Part shown: piece by piece, positions 1 through 6,374 of the stretch
Numbering within the stretch: the first letter of the stretch is position 1
Layout: every line of letters starts with the position of its first letter
Assembly: GCA_016839955.1 (NCBI GenBank)
Contig: JAEOTI010000303.1
Location: 1-6,374, forward strand
Direction of reading: 5' to 3'
Origin: Candidatus Hodarchaeota archaeon
GTDB lineage: Archaea; Asgardarchaeota; Heimdallarchaeia; Hodarchaeales; YT1-057
DNA length: 6,374 nucleotides
Notes under the pieces: generated by a model
What the model was told of the DNA's origin: nothing
Databases searched by the model: none
Seen by the model: only the letters and a program-made list of their open reading frames with translations
Position numbers and translations under genes: made by a program

Positions 1-270
1 ACAAAAGTTCATCCTTATGGTACAGACATTACTCAACTTAAAAGAGAAATTGCAGTAACAGCTTCATCTAACATGGTTCAATTTCTTCAAGATCATTTTC
101 AAGGGATAGAACGTCGACCGATAGCAGTTGAATTTTTACAAGAAGCGGGAGTTCCAATTGAAACTAATCCTAATGACTTAACTAGTAGTCAAATACGCAG
201 AATTGTTCATGAGGGATTTCAACGGGCTCAAGTAGAGTCACAAACAATTGTAAAGAAAAGTGAAAGGCGA
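1..270 (+). other. Top6B H2TH (helix-two-turns-helix) domain
   Basis: Residues 1-90. The window opens with KVHPYGTDI, matching the segment that leaves the GHKL ATPase domain in archaeal Top6B (KPHPYG in Sulfolobus, from memory). It is followed by a helical segment around NMVQFLQDHFQGI, then FLQEAGV and LTSSQIRRIV, which correspond in order to the conserved helices of the Top6B H2TH insert. H2TH folds bind DNA in other proteins such as Fpg/Nei glycosylases and ribosomal S13; in Top6B the domain sits between the ATPase and transducer domains. Boundaries are approximate and come from remembered family sequences, not a computed alignment. Confidence 0.85.
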
Positions 271-3200
271 TTTAAATTTAGTGATCCTAAAGGAGACGCA
301 TTATCTCCACTAGGAGCGCATAGACTAGAATTAGGTCTACAAAAAGAACTTAATCCTGATTTTGTATATGGTATACAAAGAAAACCCTCAGCATACTCCG
401 GACATCCTTTTATAGTTGAAGCAGCTGTTGCTTATGGTGGTAAAAAGCAACAAGAAGATCAAGAAGAAGAGTCCAGTAAAAAAAAGAAAAAATGGATTGT
501 TTATCGTTATGCCAACCGAATTCCTTTGTTATTTGGTGAAGGAAATGATGTTATTACAAAATCTATTAACGAAATAGATTGGAGTAAGGATTACAAAATA
601 AGTGAAAATATTCCTCTAGCTTTCGCTATTTCGTTAGTATCTACTAAAATTCCCTTTCCAGAAACTTCTAAAGAATATATTGCCAACGTTCAGGATATTC
701 GTAAGGAAATTGTATTAGTTCTCAGATCATGTGGTCGAGAATTGAGAACTTTTCATTCTAAAAAGGTGAAAGAAAAGAGAGAACTATCTCGAAGGTCAAA
801 ATTCGAGGCATCAGCCCCAAAAGTCTCTTCAAAATTATTTGAAATTCTAGATAGACATGAGAATATTTTTCCCCATGATTTGAAAGAAGCAGAAACATTA
901 GTTACTACTGCTTTAACAACAGGAGTTCCAAAAAGAGCTAAAAGAATAATTCCTCCTTCAAAACCTATATTTACTGCTTCTATATGGATAGACCCGAAAT
1001 TAGAAAATGAATTACATTCAAATGGGATTAAAACAGTTAATGATTTCTTGATGACATCAGATTATGTATTAGGCCGACTTAAAGGATTATCCAGGACAGA
1101 AATCCGTGAAGTTAAGAGAAAAACTGTTGCTATGTTGGATAATCACCCTAAAACTCATAGACTTAAAATTTCAGATTTAGTTGACCCTCGGGTAGAAACG
1201 ATTGATCCTGATTTACTCTCATTAGAAAGCGCATTATCTCGAAGATGGATAACTACTGTTTATGATTTCCTTGCAACTCCATTAGATGATTTATTAAACG
1301 TCGAGGGATTAGGACCAAAGATCATTCAGAACGAAAAACTGAACATTGCTATGTCTTTTAGAGATGAGGCTCTTCCTATATCTGAAATCACCTGGTTAAG
1401 TGAACTTGAAAAAGCATTAACTAGAAAAGGGGTAAAGACTTCATATGATTTACTCGCATTTCCTGCAGGCGAGCTATTAAAAATAAAAGGATTCTCTAAT
1501 GCCCTTATCAAGCAATTAAAATTACGAATCAATGAATATCAGCTTGACGAAGTAACTAAAATTGAAGCTGATACTTTTTCTTGGATGAAATATCAAATTC
1601 GAATGGACCTAGCATCAAAGGAAATTATCTCTATTGGTGATCTTCGGGCTACATCAAGTTCAGAACTTGAAGAAATTCAAAGTTTAGTTCTTGCCTTATT
1701 AGATTACGAACAGAACGATATAAAAGCGAGATTAAATCAATTAGATACTATTAGTGAAGTTCAGAAACTAGAATGGACTGAACCAAAAATATTTTCTACT
1801 TTATTGAAAGCAGGTATTAAGAAAATCCCAGACTTTTTAGATGAGTCATTAAACCGTTTATCATCAATTGGTAATAACGTTATAGCATTAAAATTAATAG
1901 AGTTGATAAAAGAAAAAATCCACCTAAGACAAAACTCCGATCCTAATGTACTTCCCATTTCGGAAATGTATTGGCTTTCAGATGAAATAGAGTTAGTTTT
2001 ATATGAGAAGGGAATTAAAACAATTTTTGATGTTTTAAAAACTCCCATTTCGGATTTAATACAAATTAAAGGGCTGAAAGAACCTCAAATGGTTCTATTT
2101 AAGGAAAAAAATGGAACATCCCTAGACTTTCTAAATGGAACTAAGGATATTCTACAAGAAGCGGGATTTCATTGTATTGAGGAACTGTTCATTGATGCAG
2201 AAAATCGATTGATGACCAATGGAATAGATAAAGGTGTTATAGAAGAAATTCTTTCTTTTCTTGACGCTCCTATTTGTTTTTTACCAGATTTTCCAATGCC
2301 AAAGATTCGCTCTTTTCATCAATTAGGCATTTCTCGAGTAATCGACTTTTTAACATGGGATTTTGAGTTTCCAGGTCTTGAAGAACTCATTGAATCAGAT
2401 ATATTGGCAGAGATAAGATCTAAGGTAAACCCCAATGTTATTGAAGAAAATATTAAGCAGTTTGGCCTTCCTCTTACCACATCCTACATTCCAAATACTA
2501 AATTCCTTGATATGTTAAGAAAGGAAAATATTGAGACACTCCAAGAATTATATCTTAATTCACTACTTGTTCCTAAACGATTCATCAAGGACTTAGAAGA
2601 AACCAAATCTGTCTTAAATTCGCCATTAGTCCTTATTGAAAGTATTAATCCGCCAACGAAAGAAAAATTATTAGATATTGGCTTAACTCATGTCATAGAC
2701 TTATTACTACAACCTGTGGGTATATTAGAGGAAAAATTAGAAATTTCAAGAAAAGATATTGAAAAAATGAAAAATTCATGTCTTAAAATTCGAAAAGGAA
2801 CCCCAATTGAGTCTCTTAGACCCGAAATGGAACGAAAATGGACTCGAACCGAACTTTCATTACTTAAATCGAATGGAATTCAGAATGTAGAATCATTTTA
2901 CTTTAATACAGACAAAGAAACGTTCAATATTCCAGGCATTCCTTGGAAACAAGTTGATCGTTTGAAAAGCAGATTAGAAGCTCCTATTGCGATGATGGAG
3001 TTTTTTGAACCACAAAGTAAAACAGAAAATGGTAAAGAGGGTAAAACGGAACATAAGGAATTAGTAACCCCATTACCTGGCGTTCTTATGGATAAACTTA
3101 CAGCTACTGGAATTTCTTCTGTTTTAGAATTAATATGGTGGGATGATAAGTATATTGCTGAGAAATCCGATGTATCACAAAAGGATCTCAATGTTTTACA

Positions 3201-6200
3201 ATTTGAGTTCGCTATTCGTGAATCTGGTACAAAATTAGATGTTCTTGGTTTAACTAAAAAGATAATCCGACAACTTGAAGATATTGGTGTAGATAGTGTT
3301 GAAGAATTATACTTTTCTTTATCTAAAGAAGAGTGTGAAGAAGAGACAATTCCTTGGGAACCAATAGAGGAAGCAAAACTACTATTGGATGCACCATTAG
3401 CATTATATGATCGTATTAATCGAGAAGAATTAGAACAACTTACAGAACGACGAATTTTAACAATTTTGCGTTTTATACTTGGTTCAAGTAATGAACTTAC
3501 TGATATAACGGGATCGTCAATAGAACGAGTTGATGAGTTAAAACGATCGCTAGATTTTAAGATTTTAAAAGAGAATTTTGACTCTCCTGTTACACTCTTA
3601 AGTGAATTACCAATAACATCATATGAAAAACTTGCAGAAGTTGGAATTAATACAATCGGTGAGTTTTGGCAATCAGTTCCAAAAGAACTTTCGAAAATGA
3701 CGGGTTTAAGTATAAAGAAAATTAATTCAATTAAGTCATCGATTGGTGGTAAACGAGTGGCTTCTCTAAGAGCAGAAGAAGCTTCTTTAGCAATTTTGTT
3801 TGGGTTCTCAAAGAGCATTGAAAGAAAATTTCACCGACAGAACCTTTCTAAAGTGTCTGATATCTTTTTATTAACAGAAGATATGTTAGAAACTTTTAAA
3901 GCTGATCCAGAGTTTCTATTAATTGTAAAAACGATAAAAATTGCGCTTGATGCGCCTGTTGCTTTTATAGATAATGTACCAAGAAGCTTTTTACCAACAC
4001 TTTTAGATGCTGGTATTTCAACTGTTGGTCGGTTTGTAATTTCTCAACCTACAGATTTGGCTAAGATTTTGAAAGTTGATGAAGAAATTCTCACTGGGAT
4101 CAGAGATGATTTAAACCTAGAAACTACTTTAGAAATACTCAATATTCCATTTAAAACTCTTCCAGAGTTTGCTCAATCCCCTGTTTTAACAGATCAATTA
4201 TTATCATCAGATTTAAGAACCATTGGAAATCTTGTAGCTGAACTTGGTAAATCAGAAAAGCTTTCTGAAGAAGTTGTGATCTATACTACCGATTTATTAT
4301 CTGGTATGGATCCTTTGAACGCTATACAAAACCTTTCAATTCCTCTTCATGTTATAGATTCTATTCCTGAAGGTCTTACAAAATCATTGAAACGAAAACG
4401 AATCTATGATCTATATCAACTCGTTTTGAATCCAGGATTAGTAGTTAAGTTAGATCCAGACTTGCCTCCAACAGTAAGTACAGAAAAGGATAGAATCTCT
4501 GAGGACCCTGAAAAAGAGGTTGAATTTTCATTAGATGAAAATGAATTTTATGTATTAGATTTAATCGATTTTCATGACCTTCATACTACAATGGAACTTC
4601 CAATTGGCTATATTCCCGAATTCAACCCTCGTGAAATCGAAAAATTATGGAAAGTTGGAGGTTTTAGGAACATTCGAAATCTTGTTCAAGCATCTGAAGA
4701 AGAAATCGCTGAAATCCTTCAATTGTCAGCTCGGGAAATTAAAAAACGTCAAAATGAAATATCTACTCAGGTAATAAAAACAAGAATTGAAGAAATCAAA
4801 GTTCCTCTTTCACAATTCCGCGTTTTTGATACTCATACACTCGAACAGGGAGCTACTGGTGGATATCAGTGGTTTACAGATTTATACTTTATACTTCCCT
4901 CAAAAGCTTCTGATTTCTTTCCAGAATCTCAATTGAAAACATTCATTAATACAGCTGATACTGCACTTGCATATTGTGATGAAATATCTGCTTCTGTAAT
5001 GAATACATTAAGAAATGAAGGATATCCTCGAATAAAGGATTTTCTTTTACTTTCAAATGAAGAACTAAGTCGGATATTTCCAGAATCATGGCAAGATGTT
5101 CGTTGGTTAAGAAGTACTATTGATTTTGATAGAATAGCCGTTCAGAGAGCTCGCACTAAATGTTGTGAAGCAGAGGCACTCACTCCAGACTATATCGGGA
5201 CAGAAGTTAAAACTACAGAAGTAAAACAACTAATAAATGAACTTGAAAAAGCAAATATTTTGACTCTACTTGAATTAGGATTCATAGGTCCAGCATTAGA
5301 TGATTATATATCCGAGGACCTTCAAGAGTTGTTTCAGAAAATAATCAACTATTTAGAAAGTCCAATTTTCTTCTTTCCTGGGATTGATTCCCGAACTGCA
5401 AAAGACTTGACATCTATTGGTGTAAATACTATCCTTGAATTTCTTAGTCAAGATTCTGCATTAATTAACAGGCGTATAGGTCTTTCACAAGAAGTATTAA
5501 CTGATTTAATCAACTCTTTGAAAATTAAAGATATCGCTAAAAAAATGAGTGATCCCCCTCTTCTAGATGAAACTGAAATTTTTCCTTTAAGTATAATAGA
5601 TGAATTAAAAAGTTTAGGCTTTTCTACGTTATTAGACGCATTTTATAGATTAAAACCGGAAATGGTAAAATCTCAAATTTGGAAAAGTATTAAGAATTCA
5701 ATAGAGTTTCTAAAATCCCCTATTTCATTTTATACAGATTTGGTTCACAATTATCCAGATAAAATATTACTCCTTAAGAATCAGGAAGTAAAAACATTTC
5801 TTGATTTTTATTCTTGGTCTTTAAAAGATCTAAGTCAAGTTCTAGAATGTGAAATCGATGAAGTTCAGAATTTACGGAATTCTTTAGATATCAATTCTTT
5901 AAAAAGAAGGAAGAAAAATCTAGGGTTACGTTTAGAGAATTTCAAAAACATCCCCTCAAAACTTACTAAACATTTAAATAATAATGGAATTGAAACAATA
6001 GACGAAATTTTATTTGGAAATGTACCTAAACTCTTCCCTTCATCTCAAACTATTTCAAAAGAAGGAATATCTCTAATTAAAACTCTTTTAATGAGCCCTG
6101 ATCGACTTATAGGAATTGATGGGGTGAAAACGGAGTTATTACAACTTAATAAAATTAAAACTGTCTATGAAGTTCTAATTTGGCCAGAAGAACAACTTTT

Positions 6201-6374
6201 GGAAATATTAAATATATCCTCTACTCAGCTGCAAGATATCCGAGGAAGTCCAGGACTCATTTTCATGTTGGATCGGGATAAGTTAACAAATACATTTGGA
6301 CTAACACCTACTGAGGCACGTCAATTAACGCGAGAAGGATTTTCATCAATTCATGATTTAATTGATATTTCTAT
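1..6374 (+). CDS. top6B: Giant DNA topoisomerase VI subunit B with tandem HhH-like repeat tail (partial at both ends)
   Basis: Frame 1 is open through the whole window (2,124 codons, no stop), so start and stop both lie outside. Residues 1-~90 match the Top6B H2TH domain and ~95-265 the transducer, with family signatures such as KVHPYG, AYSGHPFIVEA, RYANRIPLL and STKIP. Top6B is the ATPase subunit of the heterotetrameric type IIB topoisomerase that passes one duplex through another; it dimerises on ATP and relays the signal to the cleaving Top6A (Spo11-like) subunit. The GHKL ATPase domain (about 220-230 residues in relatives) must lie upstream. From about residue 325 to the end runs an array of about 28 HhH-like units with no counterpart in ordinary Top6B, which ends near residue 300-400 of this numbering. 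The protein would exceed ~2,300 residues. No frame break or composition change marks the junction, so I see no sign of a chimera. Top6A is not in view. Top6B identity is very secure; the role of the tail is unknown. Confidence 0.95.
283..810 (+). other. Top6B transducer domain with conserved switch lysine
   Basis: Residues ~95-270. Conserved blocks appear in order: SPLGAHRLELGL (102-113), NPDFVYGIQRKPSAYSGHPF (118-137), the strand IVEAAVAYGG (138-147), RYANRIPLL (169-177), EIDW (191-194), the STKIP loop (214-218) and a long C-terminal helix from about IRKEIVLVL. Lysine 216 (bases 646-648) aligns with the transducer lysine that reaches the ATP gamma-phosphate in Sulfolobus Top6B and couples ATP state to domain movement. 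Its retention suggests a working ATPase subunit rather than a decayed paralogue, although the ATPase site itself is outside the window. The terminal helix is strongly basic (HSKKVKEKRE, RRSK), as in relatives. Confidence 0.92.
442..492 (+). other. Charged low-complexity loop inserted in the transducer
   Basis: Residues 148-164 lie between the strand ending AVAYGG and the strand starting WIVYRYANR. They consist almost only of K, Q, E, D and S: an acidic half (EDQEEE) followed by a lysine run (five consecutive K codons, AAA/AAG). The same position is a short variable hairpin in other Top6B proteins, so this is probably a slightly enlarged surface loop. The A-rich DNA here is also a place where sequencing indels could occur, but the conserved frame resumes correctly on the far side. 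Confidence 0.75.
811..984 (+). other. Post-transducer helical segment linking Top6B core to repeat array
   Basis: Residues 271-328. APKVSSKLFEIL (272-283) resembles the IPEVSRSL-type segment that follows the basic transducer helix in archaeal Top6B, so the conserved core extends to about residue 300. After it comes a basic, proline-containing stretch (VPKRAKRIIPPSKP, 309-322) that looks like a flexible linker. The C-terminal Ig-like domain known from Methanosarcina-type Top6B is not seen; the repeat array takes its place. Confidence 0.65.
985..2115 (+). repeat. HhH-like repeat array, block 1 (units 1-6, mostly ~64-residue spacing)
   Basis: Residues 329-705. Each unit carries L-x-x-x-G-[IV]-K-[TK]-x-x-[DE]-[FLV]-L, then a hairpin-like turn, then an amphipathic helix. 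The anchor (normally the Gly before I/V) lies at residues 342 (SNGIKTV), 416 (RRWITTV, Gly replaced by Trp), 477 (RKGVKTS), ~541 (SKEIISI, divergent), 605 (KAGIKKI) and 671 (EKGIKTI). Hairpin turns include KGLSRTEI in unit 1, EGLGPKII in unit 2 and KGFSNALI in unit 3. Unit 2 has the only textbook GxG hairpin. The pattern resembles RNA polymerase alpha-CTD and Rad51 N-terminal HhH folds, which bind DNA or partner proteins. Fold assignment is from pattern only; unit 4 is weak. Confidence 0.65.
2116..4455 (+). repeat. HhH-like repeat array, block 2 (units 7-19, paired into ~120-residue modules)
   Basis: Residues 706-1485. Anchors (Gly or its equivalent before I/L/V/F) lie at 722, 776, 843, 894, 959, 1037, 1096, 1151, 1215, 1281, 1338, 1404 and 1467. 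Examples are QLGISRVIDFL (unit 8), DIGLTHVIDLL (10), EVGINTIGEF (15) and DAGISTVGRFV (17). Several neighbouring pairs are joined by a short linker containing [AS]-P-[IVL] about 19 residues before the next anchor. Units 9, 14, 16, 18 and 19 lack the anchor glycine (for example KENIETL, RQNLSKV). Unit 15 has the clearest hairpin, TGLSIKKI. A hydrophilic 17-residue insertion falls between units 11 and 12. No catalytic motif, zinc site, signal peptide or membrane segment is visible. Confidence 0.6.
3010..3060 (+). other. Hydrophilic inter-repeat insertion
   Basis: Residues 1004-1020 hold only polar or charged residues and glycine after an initial proline (K, E, T, N, G, Q, S, H), with a small internal echo (KTENGKEG then KTEHKE). 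The stretch sits exactly between units 11 and 12. Their anchors are 78 residues apart; removing the 17 residues gives 61, the normal spacing. It reads as a flexible linker added between two folded units. Confidence 0.7.
4456..4593 (+). other. Acidic linker splitting the repeat array
   Basis: Residues 1486-1531. After the end of unit 19 the protein passes through DPDLPPTVSTEKD into a strongly acidic stretch (1501-1520: nine Asp/Glu in twenty, including EDPEKEVE and DENE), then a short hydrophobic and His-containing piece (VLDLIDFHDLH). No repeat anchor is present. It probably forms a flexible hinge between two rod-like blocks; an acidic peptide-binding or DNA-mimicking role is possible but unsupported. 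Confidence 0.6.
4594..5160 (+). repeat. HhH-like repeat array, block 3 (units 20-21 around a segment lacking a clear unit)
   Basis: Residues 1532-1720. Unit 20 has its anchor at 1554 (KVGGFRNIRNLV) followed by EILQLSAREIKK. Unit 21 has its anchor at 1674 (NEGYPRIKDFL) followed by the ELSRIFPESW turn. The anchors are 120 residues apart, two normal steps. The stretch between them (about 1593-1655, bases 4777-4965) contains aromatic-rich GGYQWFTDLYFIL and FFPESQLKTF but no recognisable anchor. It is either a decayed unit or a different small insert. Confidence is lower here than in the neighbouring blocks. Confidence 0.5.
5212..6374 (+). repeat. HhH-like repeat array, block 4 (units 22-28, continues past window)
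   Basis: Residues 1738-2124. Anchors lie at 1752 (KANILTL), 1807 (SIGVNTILEFL), 1873 (SLGFSTLLDAF), 1929 (NQEVKTFLDFY), 1996 (NNGIETIDEIL), 2051 (LNKIKTVYEVL) and 2113 (REGFSSIHDLI). Successive spacings are 55, 66, 56, 67, 55 and 62 residues, the clearest alternating pattern in the protein. Each short spacing contains the linker motif: ESPIFF, KSPISF or MSPDRL. Unit 28 is cut by the window edge, so the array is longer than seen. The periodicity is read directly from the translation; the HhH fold is inferred. Confidence 0.65.

Noticed and set aside
478..492. In-frame A AAA AAG heptamer (480-486), a possible -1 slippery site
   Set aside because: It arises from a lysine run in a variable loop. 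A -1 shift would end at TGA (537-539) inside the transducer, while the conserved Top6B frame continues correctly in frame 0. No stimulatory structure was evident by eye.
811..984. Possible gene boundary or assembly chimera between Top6B core and repeat tail
   Set aside because: There is no stop codon, no start region with a plausible ribosome binding site and no visible change in base or codon use; the frame is continuous. Only read-level data could reopen the question.
1326..2048. Two short minus-strand open frames (1326-1532 and 1761-2048)
   Set aside because: Both are antisense to the well-patterned units 3 and 5-6 of the main frame, lack recognisable motifs and are explained as shadows of it.
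2898..3818. 306-residue open frame on the minus strand
   Set aside because: It lies wholly antisense to the repeat array, and its translation is Ser/Ile-rich low-complexity sequence with no recognisable family. The + strand frame here carries the periodic repeat signature, so this is a shadow.
4574..4774. 66-residue open frame in + frame 2
   Set aside because: It overlaps unit 20 of the main reading frame out of phase, has no family resemblance and no independent signal of expression.
5161..5166. Adjacent cysteines (residues 1721-1722) as part of a zinc site
   Set aside because: No second Cys/His pair lies within a normal zinc-finger distance, and the other cysteines are scattered singly through the protein.

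Overview
The whole window is one open reading frame. Frame 1 of the + strand has no stop codon from base 1 to base 6374, giving 2,124 complete codons, and both ends are open. No start codon, ribosome binding site, promoter, terminator, RNA gene, mobile element or second gene can be supported. The long minus-strand ORF and the short + frame-2 ORF are shadows of this gene.

The first ~300 codons are recognisably the B subunit of type IIB DNA topoisomerase VI (Top6B), entering just after the GHKL ATPase domain. The window shows the H2TH domain, then the transducer domain with its ATP-sensing lysine (K216 of the window), then the long basic helix that normally ends the transducer. Archaeal Top6B proteins are usually about 500-650 residues and stop near here. 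This one continues in frame for at least another 1,800 residues.

That extension is an array of about 28 degenerate, mostly helical units of 51-67 residues. Each has the signature L-x-x-x-G-[IVF]-x-[TS]-[VIL]-x-[DE]-[FL]-L, followed about 15-20 residues later by a hairpin-like turn of the form [KTIE]-G-[LF]-[SG]. This looks like helix-hairpin-helix folds of the RNA polymerase alpha-CTD or Rad51 N-terminal type. The first six units are evenly spaced (mostly 61-66 residues apart). Most later units alternate between short (~55) and long (~66) spacings, making a higher-order repeat of ~120 residues marked by an [AS]-P-[IVL] motif. An acidic linker (about 4456-4593) and a short stretch without a clear unit (about 4777-4965) interrupt the array, which is still running at the window's end.

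Top6 is mainly archaeal (also plants, algae and a few bacteria). The AT-rich, intron-free sequence suggests an archaeon. A large-genome AT-rich lineage such as the Asgard archaea is a guess from composition and protein size, not a demonstrated assignment.

The working idea is a giant Top6B of more than ~2,300 residues whose tail extends DNA contacts or bridges DNA or partner proteins. The closest known parallel is topoisomerase V of Methanopyrus kandleri, an unrelated enzyme with a tandem (HhH)2 tail. The array's function here is inferred, not shown.
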